This document shows, in pieces, positions 24,310 to 34,274 of a DNA stretch of 64,000 nucleotides. The notes under the pieces were generated by a model, which did not search any database, was not told the DNA's origin, and saw nothing but the letters and a program-made list of their open reading frames with translations. The translations under genes were made by a program, and so were the position numbers. Location of the stretch: assembly GCF_003966125.1 (NCBI RefSeq), contig NZ_RXMA01000020.1:43694-107693 (forward strand), read 5' to 3'. Each line of letters opens with the position of its first letter. The stretch's first letter is position 1. The stretch is from Azospirillum griseum. Its GTDB lineage: Bacteria; Pseudomonadota; Alphaproteobacteria; Azospirillales; Azospirillaceae.

Positions 24310-25797
24310 ATGAAGATGCCGGTCCCCGACAGCGGTGTCATCGCCCGCCGCCGCGCCATCGTGGACGCCCTGCGCGCCATCGTCCCCGGCGAGGGGGTGA
24401 TCATCGACGAGGCCGAGCTGCGCGCCTATGAGTGCGACGGGCTGACCGCCTACCGCCAGCTTCCCCTGGTCGCCGTGCTGCCCGAAACGGTGGAGCAAGT
24501 GGCGCGCATCCTGAAGACCTGCCAGGAGATGGGGGTCAAGGTCGTGCCGCGCGGGGCCGGAACCTCGCTGTCCGGCGGGGCGCTGCCGCTGGCCGACGGC
24601 GTGCTGCTGGGCATGGGCAAGTTCAAGCGCATCCTGGACATCGATTACGCCAACCGCTGCGTCGTCGTGCAGCCCGGCGTCACCAATCTGGGCATTTCCA
24701 ACGCGGTGGCGGCGGAGGGCTTTTATTACGCCCCCGACCCCAGCAGCCAGATCGCCTGCACCATCGGCGGCAACATCGCCGAAAATTCCGGTGGCGTGCA
24801 TTGCCTGAAATACGGCCTGACCACCAACAATGTGTTGGGGGTGGAACTGGTGCTGATGGACGGGACCATCGTCCGGCTGGGCGGCAAGCATCTGGACGCG
24901 GGCGGCTATGACCTGATGGGGGTTGTCACCGGGTCCGAAGGGCTGCTGGGCGTCGTCACCGAAGTCACCGTCCGGATCCTGAAAAAACCCGCCACGGCGC
25001 GGGCGGTGCTGATCGGCTTTCCCACCAGCGAACAGGGGGGCGATTGCGTCGCCGCCATCATCGCGGCGGGCATCATCCCCGGCGGGATGGAGATGATGGA
25101 CCGCCCGGCCATCCACGCCGCCGAAGCCTTCGTCCACGCCGGATACCCGCTGGACGTCGAGGCGCTGCTGATCGTCGAGCTGGACGGCCCGGCGGCGGAG
25201 GTCGATCACCTGATCGGGCGCGTCGCCGCCATCGCCGCCGACAAGGGGGCCGTCTGCACCCGCGTTTCAACCTCCGAAGAGGAGCGTTTGGCCTTTTGGG
25301 CCGGGCGCAAGGCCGCCTTCCCGGCGGTGGGGCGCATCAGCCCCGATTACTACTGCATGGACGGGACCATCCCGCGCAAGGCGCTGCCCCTGGTGCTGAC
25401 GCGGATGACGGAGCTGTCGGCGCGCTATGGCCTGCGCGTGGCCAACGTCTTCCACGCCGGTGACGGCAATCTCCACCCACTCATCCTGTACGACGCCAAC
25501 CAGCCGGGCGAACTGGAGCGCGCCGAGTCCTTCGGCAACGACATCCTGCGCCTGTGCGTCGAGGTCGGCGGCGTGCTGACCGGCGAACACGGCGTCGGGG
25601 TGGAAAAGCGCGACCTGATGACCGACCAGTTCGACGCGGCGGATCTGGAGCAGCAGCAGCGGCTGAAATGCGCCTTCGATCCCGATGGCCTGCTCAACCC
25701 CGGCAAGGTCTTTCCCACCCTGCACCGCTGCGCCGAGCTGGGGCGTCTGCACGTCCACAAGGGCGAGCTGCGCTTTCCCGACATCCCGCGTTTTTGA
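24310..25797 (+). CDS. glcD: glycolate oxidase, FAD subunit GlcD
   Basis: 495-residue flavoprotein that oxidises glycolate (or D-lactate) to glyoxylate in the membrane-associated GlcDEF complex. The PCMH-type FAD domain covers about residues 45-225 (PRGAGTSLSGGALPL, NIAENSGGVHCLKYGL), and the C-terminal FAD-linked oxidase domain ends with EHGVGVEKRDLM and GLLNPGKVFP. NVFHAGDGNLHP supplies the metal/substrate His. First gene of the operon; glcE starts 15 bp later. Confidence 0.96.
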   Translation: MKMPVPDSGVIARRRAIVDALRAIVPGEGVIIDEAELRAYECDGLTAYRQLPLVAVLPETVEQVARILKTCQEMGVKVVPRGAGTSLSGGALPLADGVLLGMGKFKRILDIDYANRCVVVQPGVTNLGISNAVAAEGFYYAPDPSSQIACTIGGNIAENSGGVHCLKYGLTTNNVLGVELVLMDGTIVRLGGKHLDAGGYDLMGVVTGSEGLLGVVTEVTVRILKKPATARAVLIGFPTSEQGGDCVAAIIAAGIIPGGMEMMDRPAIHAAEAFVHAGYPLDVEALLIVELDGPAAEVDHLIGRVAAIAADKGAVCTRVSTSEEERLAFWAGRKAAFPAVGRISPDYYCMDGTIPRKALPLVLTRMTELSARYGLRVANVFHAGDGNLHPLILYDANQPGELERAESFGNDILRLCVEVGGVLTGEHGVGVEKRDLMTDQFDAADLEQQQRLKCAFDPDGLLNPGKVFPTLHRCAELGRLHVHKGELRFPDIPRF

Positions 25798-25812
25798 AAG
25801 GCGCTCCCGGCC

Positions 25813-27066
25813 ATGACCACCACCATCCTGAAGCCGGAGACCGACGCGCAACTGGTCGACGCCGTGCGCTGGGCGCTGTCGGCGGACGAGCCGTTGGAGT
25901 TGCTGGGGCAGGGAACCCGGCGCGGGTTGGGCCGCCCGGTGCGCACCGCCCACGCGCTCGACCTGTCCGGCCTGTCGGGCGTGCTCGCCTATGAACCGGA
26001 GGAGCTGGTTTTGACCGCGCGCGCGGGCACGCCGATGGCGGAGATCACCGCGCTGCTGGGCGAACGGGCGCAGCATCTCGCCTTCGAACCGCCCGACGGC
26101 GGCACGCTGGGCGGTCTGATCGCCTGCGGTCTGGCCGGTCCCCGCCGGATTGCGGCGGGATCGGCGCGCGACCACACGCTGGGCATCGCCGGGGTCAGCG
26201 GCCGGGGGGAACGCTACAAGGGCGGCGGCAAGGTGGTGAAGAACGTCACCGGCTATGACCTGCCCAAGCTGATGGCGGGTTCCTTCGGCACGCTCACCGC
26301 CTTCACCGAACTGACGGTCAAGGTGCTGCCCGCGCCCGAGGACACCGCCACCCTGCTGCTGTTCGGCCTGGACGACGCGGCGGCGGTCGGCGTGCTGGAC
26401 CAGGCGTTGCGCAGCCCCTACGACGTGTCGGGGGCGGCCCATCTGCCCGATGGTCTGGCCGCGCGGTCGGTCGTGCCGACCGTGGCAAGGGCCGGTGGGG
26501 CGGTGACGCTGGTGCGGCTGGAGGGCTTCGGCCCGTCGGTCGCCGCGCGGGTGGCGGCGCTGCGGGCCGATCTGCGCGCCGACGCCGTGCTGGACGCCGC
26601 CGAGTCGCGCGCCGTCTGGCGGGAACTGCGCGACGCGGCCTGTCTTGGCGGTGTCACCGCGCCGCCCTCTCCCACGCCGCTGTCTCCGGCACCGGATGCG
26701 GAGGGGTGGGCTGGTGGCAACGCCAACAAGCTGTGGAAACTGTCGGTTCCCCCGGCCTCCGGCCCGTCGGTGGTGTCGGCGATCCGCCACGCGCTGGGGC
26801 CAGCCGGGGCGGCGGTGGAGGCGTTTTACGATTGGGGCGGCGGGCTGGTCTGGCTGCTTGCCCCGCCCGAATCGGCCACGGCCATCCGCCGGGCGGTGGG
26901 AACACAGGGTCACGCCACCCTGATCCGTGCCTCGCAGGAGGTGCGGGCGACGGTGGAGGTCTTCCAGCCGCTGCCCGATCCGCTGATGGCGCTGACCCGC
27001 CGGGTGAAAAGCAGCTTCGACCCCATGGGAATCCTGAACCCCGGCCGCCTCTATCCGGGCGTGTGA
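25813..27066 (+). CDS. glcE: glycolate oxidase, FAD-binding subunit GlcE
   Basis: 417 residues. A PCMH FAD-binding domain with LGQGTRRGLGRPV near residue 36, PPDGGTLGGLIACGLAGPRR near 96 and GGGKVVKNVTGYDLPKL near 139; the C-terminal half is shorter than in GlcD. It is the second flavin subunit of glycolate oxidase. Spacing of 15 bp before and 13 bp after makes translational coupling with glcD and glcF likely. The C-terminal GILNPGRLYPGV ending is intact. Confidence 0.95.
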   Translation: MTTTILKPETDAQLVDAVRWALSADEPLELLGQGTRRGLGRPVRTAHALDLSGLSGVLAYEPEELVLTARAGTPMAEITALLGERAQHLAFEPPDGGTLGGLIACGLAGPRRIAAGSARDHTLGIAGVSGRGERYKGGGKVVKNVTGYDLPKLMAGSFGTLTAFTELTVKVLPAPEDTATLLLFGLDDAAAVGVLDQALRSPYDVSGAAHLPDGLAARSVVPTVARAGGAVTLVRLEGFGPSVAARVAALRADLRADAVLDAAESRAVWRELRDAACLGGVTAPPSPTPLSPAPDAEGWAGGNANKLWKLSVPPASGPSVVSAIRHALGPAGAAVEAFYDWGGGLVWLLAPPESATAIRRAVGTQGHATLIRASQEVRATVEVFQPLPDPLMALTRRVKSSFDPMGILNPGRLYPGV

Positions 27067-27079
27067 GGAGACGGCACGG

Positions 27080-28399
27080 ATGCAAACGAATTTCACCCTG
27101 GCCCAACTGGCCGACCCGGCGATCCGCGACAGCGAAGCGATCCTGCGCGCCTGCGTCCATTGCGGCTTCTGCACCGCCACCTGTCCGACCTACACCATTC
27201 TGGGCGACGAGCTGGACAGCCCGCGCGGCCGCATCTACCAGATCAAGGCGATGCTGGAGCAGGGCGGCCCGCCGCCCGCCGCGACGGTCAAGCACATCGA
27301 CCGCTGCCTGTCCTGCCTGTCCTGCATGACGACCTGTCCGTCGGGCGTCCATTACATGCATCTGGTCGATCACGCCCGCGCCCACATCGAACACACCCAC
27401 CGCCGCCCGCTGGCCGACCGCGCCACCCGCGCCCTGCTGGCCCGTTTGCTGACCCGCCCGGCGACGCTGCGGGTGGCGATGCTGGGGGCGACCGCCGCCC
27501 GACCCTTCCGCGCGCTGCTGCCCAAGCGGCTGCGCGCCATGCTGGCGCTCGCCCCGTCCCATGTGCCCAACCCCAGCGCCAGCGACCGGCCCGGCACCCA
27601 CACCGTGGCCGGTCCCCGACGCAAACGGGTGGCGCTGCTGCTGGGCTGCGCCCAACGGGTGCTGGCCCCCGCGATCAACGAGGCCACCATCCGCCTGCTG
27701 ACCCGCCACGGGGTGGAGGTGGTGGTGTCGCGCGCGGCCACCTGCTGCGGCGCGCTGCCCCACCATATGGGGCAGGAGGAGATGGCGCGCGCCCTGGCCA
27801 AGGCCACCATCGATGCCTGGATCGCCGAGGTGGCGGGGGAGGGGCTGGACGCGGTCATCGTCAACGCGTCGGGCTGCGGAACCAGCGTGAAGGATTACGG
27901 CCATCTCTTCCGCGACGATCCGGCCTACGCCGCCAAGGCCGCCCACATCGCCGGGCTGGCGCGCGACGTCACCGAACTGCTGGCCGAACTGGGCTTGGCC
28001 GCCCCGGTGATCCCGACCGGGCAGGCGGTGGCCTATCACGCCGCCTGTTCGATGCAGCACGGGCAAAAGCTGAAGGAGCCGCCGCGCGCCCTGCTGCGCG
28101 CCGCCGGATTCGCGGTGAGGGAGATTCCCGACGGGCATCTCTGCTGCGGGTCGGCGGGGACCTACAACATGCTGCAACCCGATCTGGCCGACGAGTTGCG
28201 CGCCCGCAAGGTCGCGGCCATCGCCAGCACCGGGGCGGCCATCGTCGCGGCGGGCAATCTCGGTTGCATCACCCAGATCGCCGCCGGGGCCAACCTGCCG
28301 GTGGTGCACACGGTGGAGTTGCTGGACTGGGCCACCGGCGGGCCGCCGCCGCAGGCGCTGGCCGGAACCGGGGCGGACAGCGCCGCGCCCGGCGCATAG
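27080..28399 (+). CDS. glcF: glycolate oxidase, iron-sulfur subunit GlcF
   Basis: 439 residues. Two ferredoxin-type clusters, CVHCGFCTATCP near residue 22 and CLSCLSCMTTCPSG near 75, precede two CCG domains (ATCCGALPHHMGQ near 222 and HLCCGSAGTYN near 354). It passes electrons from the flavin subunits to the quinone pool. Last gene of the glc operon. No glcC-type regulator or glcB malate synthase is in the window. Confidence 0.96.
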   Translation: MQTNFTLAQLADPAIRDSEAILRACVHCGFCTATCPTYTILGDELDSPRGRIYQIKAMLEQGGPPPAATVKHIDRCLSCLSCMTTCPSGVHYMHLVDHARAHIEHTHRRPLADRATRALLARLLTRPATLRVAMLGATAARPFRALLPKRLRAMLALAPSHVPNPSASDRPGTHTVAGPRRKRVALLLGCAQRVLAPAINEATIRLLTRHGVEVVVSRAATCCGALPHHMGQEEMARALAKATIDAWIAEVAGEGLDAVIVNASGCGTSVKDYGHLFRDDPAYAAKAAHIAGLARDVTELLAELGLAAPVIPTGQAVAYHAACSMQHGQKLKEPPRALLRAAGFAVREIPDGHLCCGSAGTYNMLQPDLADELRARKVAAIASTGAAIVAAGNLGCITQIAAGANLPVVHTVELLDWATGGPPPQALAGTGADSAAPGA

Positions 28400-28526
28400 G
28401 CGATTTCCGTCAGCACACGGCATGAGGGATTCCGCAACGCCACAAATCTGTGTTTAACTGCGCGCGTTTGTGTCAAAAAACCGTCTTGCTCCCGCTCCCG
28501 ACCGCCCGCCGAAACGGAAATCCCGC

Positions 28527-29231
28527 ATGAGTGCCTACGGAATCACCCATCGCCTGTCGGCCTGGGGCGTCCATGTCTTCACCGCCAGCGGGGCGGTGCT
28601 GGGGTTGCTGGGGTTGCTGGCCACGGCGGCGGGCGACGCAAAGCTGTGTCTGGCGTGGCTGGGCGTGGCGCTGGTGGTCGATGGCGTCGACGGCACGCTG
28701 GCCCGCCGCGCTTCGGTCAAGCAGGTGTTGCCGGGCATCGACGGATCGGTGCTGGATCTGGTGATCGATTACCTGACCTACGTTGTGGTTCCGGCGGTGT
28801 TCATGCACCGCTTCGGCCTGTTGCCGGAGGGGCTGGTCAGCGTCGGTCTGGCCGCCTGGGTGCTGCTGACCTCGCTCTACTGCTTTGCCAACGTGCAGAT
28901 GAAGAGCGGCGACAATTATTTCGTCGGCTTTCCGGCGATCTGGAACGTGGTGGCGCTCTATCTCTGGCTGCTGGGGCTGAATCCCTGGATCAACGCGGCG
29001 GTGGTGGTGGCGCTGGGGCTGTTGACCTTCACCACGGTGAAGTTCCTGCACCCGTTCCGCGTCCGCGCCCTGATGCCGCTGAACATCGCTGTCACCACCG
29101 TGTGGCTGCTGTGCTGCGGCGCGCTGGTGGTGCTGTCGCCCGATCATCCGGCCTGGCTGTTCGGCCTGTGGCTGGCGTCCTCGGCCTATTACGGCGCGGT
29201 GTGCCTGTGGCGGACCTTCCGGGGTCCGTAA
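28527..29231 (+). CDS. pcs: phosphatidylcholine synthase
   Basis: 234-residue integral membrane enzyme that makes phosphatidylcholine directly from CDP-diacylglycerol and choline. The CDP-alcohol phosphotransferase motif is DGVDGTLARRASVKQVLPGIDGSVLD split over residues 51-76, and the YCFANVQMKSGDNYFVGFP segment is typical of Pcs rather than PssA. Six or more membrane helices are visible. The start follows GGAAA at 28519; a frame from 28470 adds an unrelated lysine-rich stretch. It is 127 bp downstream of glcF, probably its own unit. Confidence 0.92.
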   Translation: MSAYGITHRLSAWGVHVFTASGAVLGLLGLLATAAGDAKLCLAWLGVALVVDGVDGTLARRASVKQVLPGIDGSVLDLVIDYLTYVVVPAVFMHRFGLLPEGLVSVGLAAWVLLTSLYCFANVQMKSGDNYFVGFPAIWNVVALYLWLLGLNPWINAAVVVALGLLTFTTVKFLHPFRVRALMPLNIAVTTVWLLCCGALVVLSPDHPAWLFGLWLASSAYYGAVCLWRTFRGP

Positions 29232-29316
29232 GGCCCGGATTTCCTTTTAAAGACAAGCCGTGTGTGCGTTGTTATGCTCGGTCGCCGGATGAAACGGCGA
29301 TTGGGGCGGCGTCACC

Positions 29317-32106
29317 ATGGAATTCATTGCGCTGATTGTGGTGATCGCGGCGGTCTTCCACCGCGTGGATCGCCGGTTGCGCGATCAGGCCAAAACCATC
29401 GCCGACCTGCAACAGGCCGTGGCCCGGCTGAGCGCGCAGACGCTGACCGCCCCGCCGCCGTTGCAGGAACACGCCGCCCAAGCCGCGCCGCCGGACGGCG
29501 TTGCGGCCGACACGGTCCCGGCGGACGCGGTTCCCCCTCCCTTTCTCCACGCCCCGGCTGATCTGGTTTTGCCGGACGCCCCCGAATCCGCCGCCGCCCC
29601 TGCCGGGCCTCCCGAACCGCCGCCGCCGTCCCGCTCCTTCTGGCGCGATCTGGAGGAGTCCTTTGCCTCGCGCTGGTTGATGTGGCTGGGCGGTGGCACG
29701 ATGGCGCTGGCGGCGGTCTTCTTCATCAAGCTGTCGATCGAACATGGCTGGCTCGGGGCCGGGGTGCGGGTCACGCTGGGCTTGCTGTCCGGCCTGGGCC
29801 TGATCGTGGGCGGGGAGTGGTTGCGCCGCCAGCCCCTGCAACGCGCCATCGCCGCGATCCACCCCCACCACGCGCCGGTTGCCCTGACCGGGGCCGGTCT
29901 GTTCGCCGCCTTCGCCAGTGTTTATGGCGGCTACGCCCTGTTCGGGCTGTTCGATCCGCTGATCGCCTTCGCCCTGCTGGCCGGGCTGGCGCTGGGCGGG
30001 GTGGCGCTGTCGCTGTTGCAAGGGCCGTTCATCGCCGCACTGGGGCTGCTGGCGGGCTACGTCACGCCGATCCTGGTGTCGTCGGGCAACCCGATGGCCT
30101 GGGGGCTGTTTCCCTATCTGCTGGCGCTGAACGGTGCCACCGCCGCGCTGGTGCTGTGGCGCGGCTGGGGCTGGCTGGCCTGGGGGGCCTTGGTCGGTGC
30201 GGTGCTGTGGCCGTTCCTGTGGTTCATCGACGCCTGGCGGTTGGACGACACGCTGGTCGTCGGCCTGTACACCGTGCTGTCCGCCGCCCTGTTCCTCTGG
30301 CCCGCCCTGGTCAGCCGCTGGATCGACGACACCCCGGACGGCAACTCTGACACTCCGGCACAGGGCTGGCGCGCCGCCCTGCCGCGCTGGCTGTGGAATC
30401 GCGCCCCGCGCCACCCCTTCGACCGGTTGGGGCGGACGGCGGCGACGCTGTTCGGGCTGGTCATGCTGGCCATGCTCGTCTGCGACGGTCATCGGGCGTC
30501 GGGCTTGACGATGCTGGGTCTGTACGCCGCCGGTGGGCTGGTCGCCGCCCGGCGGGTGGAGCGGCTGGCCGGTCTGGCCTGGACCGCCGGTTTGACGGTG
30601 TGGGCCGGCCTGATCGTCTGGGATGTGCCGGAACTGGCCCAGATCGCCCCGCTGATGAACGCGGAAGGCCGTCCGCTGCTTCCCGGCGCGCCGGTCGGCT
30701 TTGCCGAGGAGATCGGGCGGGCGCTGTGGAGCATGGCCGGATTCGCCGCGCTGTTCGGTGTTGGCGGTTTCCTCGCCGGGCTGGGCGCGCGGCGGGTGGC
30801 GCTGTGGGCGTCGCTGTCGGCGCTGCTGCCGCTGGCGCTGCTGGCCACGCTCTACGCCCATCTCGCCCCGGATCGCGCGATGATGGAATGGCCGGGGGCG
30901 GCGCTGGCCCTGGCCGCGCTGCTGGTGGCGGCGACCACGCCGCTCGCCCGCCGACGCGGGACCCGGTCGGACGCCGATCTGGCGCTGGCGGCCTACGCCG
31001 CCGGGGCGGTCGGGGCGCTGACGTTGGCCGCCACCATGATCCTGCGCGACGCGTGGCTGACGGTGGCGCTGGCCGCGCAGGTCCCGGTTCTGGCGTGGCT
31101 GGAGCGTCATTTCACCCTGCGCGAGCTGCGCCGCGTCGCCTTCCTGGTCGGGCTGGTGGTGCTGACCCGGCTGGCGCTGAACCCGCTGGTGCTGGAGTAT
31201 CAGGGCGTTGCCTGGATTTTCTACGGCTATGGCCTGCCCGCCCTGTTCTTCCTGATGGCGGCGCGCTGGATGCGGCAAGCCCCCGGTGACAAGGCCGACG
31301 ACCTGACCGTGATGGTGCTGGAGGCCGGGGCGCTGGTCTTCGCCACCCTGCTGGCCTCGCTGGCGGTCCATCGCTGGATGGCCGACGATCTGAAAAGCGC
31401 CCCGTCCACGCTGGTGGAGGCGGCGTTGCACACCCTGTCGTGGCTGGGGCTGGCGTTGCTGCTGGCGGTGGATCGGCGGTGGAGCCTGCGCCCGGTGGCG
31501 CGCTGGGGGCGGCGTGTCCTGCTGGGGATGGCGGCGGCGGCCTGCGTGACGCTGCATCTGTTTGGCTTCAACCCGCTGATGACCGGCGAATCGGTGGGGG
31601 AATGGCCGGTGGTCAACCGCCTGCTGCTGGCCTATGGCGCGCCCGGTCTGCTGATGGGGCTGATCCTGTGGGTCGATCCGCTGCGCACCGCCGCGCTGCG
31701 CCGGGCGGCGGCGGGGTTGGCCGGGCTGCTGCTGGCGGTCAATCTGGCCTTGGAGATCCGCCGTTTCTTCCAGGGGGCGAACCTGATGAGCGGCGGCCTG
31801 ACCGACGCCGAATGGTACAGCTATTCGGTGGCCTTCCTGCTGGTGGCGGTGCTGCTGCTGGTGGCCGCGCTGCGGTGGGGCTGGGGCGGGCTGCGCCATG
31901 TCGGCCTGGCCCTGCTGCTGGCGGTGGTCGCCAAGGTCTTCATCAGCGATATGGAGGGGCTGACCGGCCTGTACCGCGTCGCCTCCTTCCTGGGGTTGGG
32001 GGTGTGTTTGATCGGGGTCGGCTTCCTCTATCAGCGGATGCGGCTGCCCGCGCTTCCGCCGGAATCCTCCACCGCAAACAATCCGTTGGACGAACGGACG
32101 CATTGA
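29317..32106 (+). CDS. DUF2339 multi-pass membrane protein
   Basis: 929 residues. One helix and a short coiled segment (VDRRLRDQAKTIADLQQAVARL) are followed by an Ala/Pro linker to about residue 105, and then by roughly twenty or more closely packed membrane helices rich in Leu, Ala and Trp. LEESFASRWLMWLGGG near residue 111 marks entry to the DUF2339 domain. The function of the family is unknown; it may be involved in envelope or transport. No soluble catalytic domain is seen. It stands 81 bp before the transhydrogenase gene in the same direction. Confidence 0.85.
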   Translation: MEFIALIVVIAAVFHRVDRRLRDQAKTIADLQQAVARLSAQTLTAPPPLQEHAAQAAPPDGVAADTVPADAVPPPFLHAPADLVLPDAPESAAAPAGPPEPPPPSRSFWRDLEESFASRWLMWLGGGTMALAAVFFIKLSIEHGWLGAGVRVTLGLLSGLGLIVGGEWLRRQPLQRAIAAIHPHHAPVALTGAGLFAAFASVYGGYALFGLFDPLIAFALLAGLALGGVALSLLQGPFIAALGLLAGYVTPILVSSGNPMAWGLFPYLLALNGATAALVLWRGWGWLAWGALVGAVLWPFLWFIDAWRLDDTLVVGLYTVLSAALFLWPALVSRWIDDTPDGNSDTPAQGWRAALPRWLWNRAPRHPFDRLGRTAATLFGLVMLAMLVCDGHRASGLTMLGLYAAGGLVAARRVERLAGLAWTAGLTVWAGLIVWDVPELAQIAPLMNAEGRPLLPGAPVGFAEEIGRALWSMAGFAALFGVGGFLAGLGARRVALWASLSALLPLALLATLYAHLAPDRAMMEWPGAALALAALLVAATTPLARRRGTRSDADLALAAYAAGAVGALTLAATMILRDAWLTVALAAQVPVLAWLERHFTLRELRRVAFLVGLVVLTRLALNPLVLEYQGVAWIFYGYGLPALFFLMAARWMRQAPGDKADDLTVMVLEAGALVFATLLASLAVHRWMADDLKSAPSTLVEAALHTLSWLGLALLLAVDRRWSLRPVARWGRRVLLGMAAAACVTLHLFGFNPLMTGESVGEWPVVNRLLLAYGAPGLLMGLILWVDPLRTAALRRAAAGLAGLLLAVNLALEIRRFFQGANLMSGGLTDAEWYSYSVAFLLVAVLLLVAALRWGWGGLRHVGLALLLAVVAKVFISDMEGLTGLYRVASFLGLGVCLIGVGFLYQRMRLPALPPESSTANNPLDERTH

Positions 32107-32187
32107 CAGCGGCGGCGCGGCGCGCTCCCCTTGGCGCCGGAAACGCCCGATCCGAAGGCGTCCAGACCCAGACCAGGAGCACCCGCG

Positions 32188-33498
32188 ATGGCCCCCGTCA
32201 CCAACGCCTATCCCATCGTCCCCAACGGCGAGGTCGGCTTCACCGTTGAAGCCGCGCGCATGAAGTTCGGTTCCGGCATGCTGGCGGAGCTGGGCGACGA
32301 CGCGCGGGCGCTGGGGATGCGGCGGGTGGCGCTGTTCACCGACCCGCGCGTGGCGGCGACCGCCCCCTTTGCCGCTGGTCTGGCCTCGCTGAAGGCGGCG
32401 GGTCTGGATGTGGTGGTGTTCGACGCCTGCCGGGTGGAGCCGACCAGCGCGTCGTTCCTGGAGGCCGCCGCCTTCGCCGCCGACGGTGGGTTTGACGGCT
32501 ATGTCTCCATCGGTGGCGGATCGGTGATCGACACCGCCAAGGCGGCCAACCTCTACGCCACCCACCCGGCCCCGCTGCTGACCTACGTCAACAAGCCGTT
32601 GGGGGAGGGGCAACCGGTCCCCGGCCCGGTCAAGCCGCACATCGCCTGTCCGACCACCTGCGGCACCGGCAGCGAAACCACCGGTGTGGCCATCTTCGAC
32701 CATGTGGAAAAGCAGGTGAAGACCGGCATTTCCTCCCGCCATCTGCGGCCGACGCTGGCGGTGGTCGATCCGCGCACCATCGACAGCCTGCCGCCGGGGG
32801 CCATCGCCGCCACCGGGTTCGACGTGCTGACCCACGCCATCGAAAGCCACACGGCGCGGCCCTACCGCACCCGGCCCCGGCCCGAAAACTCGGCCCTGCG
32901 CCCGCCCTACCAGGGGGCGAATCCCTGGTCGGACATCGGCAGCCTGCACGCCATCCGGCTGGGCGGGGAGTGGCTGGAGCGCGCCGTCAACGACCCCGCC
33001 GACGCCGAAGCCCGCGACGCCCTGATGTTCGCGGCGACGCTGGCCGGTCTGGCCTTTGGCAACGCCGGGGTGCACATCCCGCACGCCATGTCCTATTCGG
33101 TCGCCGGGATGAACCACAGCTTCACCGCCACCGGCTATGAGGCGGTCGATCCGATGGTCCCGCACGGCGTTTCGGTGGTTCTGAACGCCCCCGCCGCCTT
33201 CCGCTTCACCGGCCCCGCCGCCCCCGCCGCCCATCTGCGCGCCGCCGAAGCCCTGGGGGCCGACACGCGCGGGGCCAGCCCGGAGGACGGCGGCGAACTG
33301 CTCGCCACCCGCCTGATCGCCATGATGCGCGCCACCGGCCTGCCCAACGGCCTGTCCGCCCTGGGCTACACCGACGCCGACATCCCCGGCCTGGTGACGG
33401 GTGCCGCCGCCCAACAACGCCTGCTGACCATCGCCCCCCGCCCGGTCTCTGACGACGACCTGCGCGGCCTGTACCGCGACGCGATGCGTTACTGGTGA
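32188..33498 (+). CDS. hydroxyacid-oxoacid transhydrogenase (iron-containing alcohol dehydrogenase family)
   Basis: 436 residues. Fe-ADH features include the nucleotide-binding SIGGGSVIDTAKAANL near residue 110, CGTGSETTGVAIF near 162, FDVLTHAIESH near 213, and HIPHAMSYSVAGMNH near 297, supplying metal-binding histidines. The HOT subgroup (ADHFE1-like) is suggested by the long insert YRTRPRPENSALRPPYQGANPWSD. HOT couples oxidation of 4-hydroxybutyrate to reduction of 2-oxoglutarate, producing D-2-hydroxyglutarate. A D-2-hydroxyglutarate-dehydrogenase-type gene is at 43793. AGGAG precedes the chosen ATG. Confidence 0.87.
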   Translation: MAPVTNAYPIVPNGEVGFTVEAARMKFGSGMLAELGDDARALGMRRVALFTDPRVAATAPFAAGLASLKAAGLDVVVFDACRVEPTSASFLEAAAFAADGGFDGYVSIGGGSVIDTAKAANLYATHPAPLLTYVNKPLGEGQPVPGPVKPHIACPTTCGTGSETTGVAIFDHVEKQVKTGISSRHLRPTLAVVDPRTIDSLPPGAIAATGFDVLTHAIESHTARPYRTRPRPENSALRPPYQGANPWSDIGSLHAIRLGGEWLERAVNDPADAEARDALMFAATLAGLAFGNAGVHIPHAMSYSVAGMNHSFTATGYEAVDPMVPHGVSVVLNAPAAFRFTGPAAPAAHLRAAEALGADTRGASPEDGGELLATRLIAMMRATGLPNGLSALGYTDADIPGLVTGAAAQQRLLTIAPRPVSDDDLRGLYRDAMRYW

Positions 33499-33595
33499 GG
33501 GGGTGCATCGAAGATCGAGGGTTTGCAAGAATTTCGTGCGTGTGGGGTGGGTTGGAATTGTGTATTTTCAACCCTTCCTTGCGCTCAGGTCCCTC

Positions 33596-34189
33596 ATGCC
33601 CGGCCCGTATTTTCCGTCCCCAGGGTGGCGGCCATTTGTCTTCAATGGCGAAACCTATGGTTTCGAACATCTGAATGAATATGAGTTCGACGTGGTCGAT
33701 ACCGCCAAGGTCTCCCGGCGGATCGTTGTCACGTTTTCGGACCATGTGTTCACGCGGGATGCGGAGTTGGGGGATGACCCTGCATGGGTGTTTCCGGGGT
33801 CGTCGCGGGTTCCGCCGGGTTGCTTTTGCCCCAAGCGGTACAGGCATTCGCTGGACATCAAAGCGCTGATTGAATGGGCCGCCGGGGGAAAGGCGTGGAC
33901 TCTTGATGGCGATGATCGTTACGCGCAGATCCCCACCATCAGCGATGATGGAACCCCGCTGTTGTACAGCATCGTGTTTTCGCTCGATCCCGCGCGCGGT
34001 TTGCAGGTTCACCTTCACATGCGCGTTCGTTCGGCCTACCCGTGTGACAAGACCGTGCCGTCGACGTATGGCAGTGTGACCTTTCGGCATTTGGTTCGGC
34101 TGCGTGCCGAACACAAACGACCCAACAGGAATTTCAACAAGAGACGCGAGCGCCCAACCCTTGGGCCGGTCCGGCCCATTCGGTCGTAA
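33596..34189 (+). CDS. hypothetical protein, unrecognised
   Basis: 197 residues, not recognised. Slightly acidic in the middle and strongly basic at the tail (RRERPTLGPVRPIRS), with no signal peptide or membrane segment. Several aromatic-rich strands (GWRPFVFNGETYGFEHLNEYEFD, split in two parts) and a lone CFCPKRYRH motif are present. The internal ATG after AGGT at 33586 was chosen; an upstream start at 33503 adds 31 residues. Codon use is less GC-biased than that of neighbours, suggesting acquired DNA. A 20-bp hairpin at 34255-34274 lies 65 bp after the stop. Confidence 0.6.
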   Translation: MPGPYFPSPGWRPFVFNGETYGFEHLNEYEFDVVDTAKVSRRIVVTFSDHVFTRDAELGDDPAWVFPGSSRVPPGCFCPKRYRHSLDIKALIEWAAGGKAWTLDGDDRYAQIPTISDDGTPLLYSIVFSLDPARGLQVHLHMRVRSAYPCDKTVPSTYGSVTFRHLVRLRAEHKRPNRNFNKRRERPTLGPVRPIRS

Positions 34190-34254
34190 CAGACGCCGCC
34201 CGCGCCAATTTCCCAGAGACGGACCTCGCCATGAAGGATGGTCCAGAAGAGGCA

Positions 34255-34274
34255 ATGGCCCCTTTCGGGGCCAT
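34255..34274. terminator. hairpin after the unknown gene
   Basis: Perfect 8-bp arms ATGGCCCC / GGGGCCAT with loop TTTC. It could end the plus-strand gene at 34189 or a minus-strand transcript from the hairpin region. Confidence 0.5.

Noticed and set aside
29272..33528. 1418-codon minus-strand frame
   Set aside because: Shadow of the DUF2339 and transhydrogenase genes; His/Gln/Arg-rich low-complexity product.
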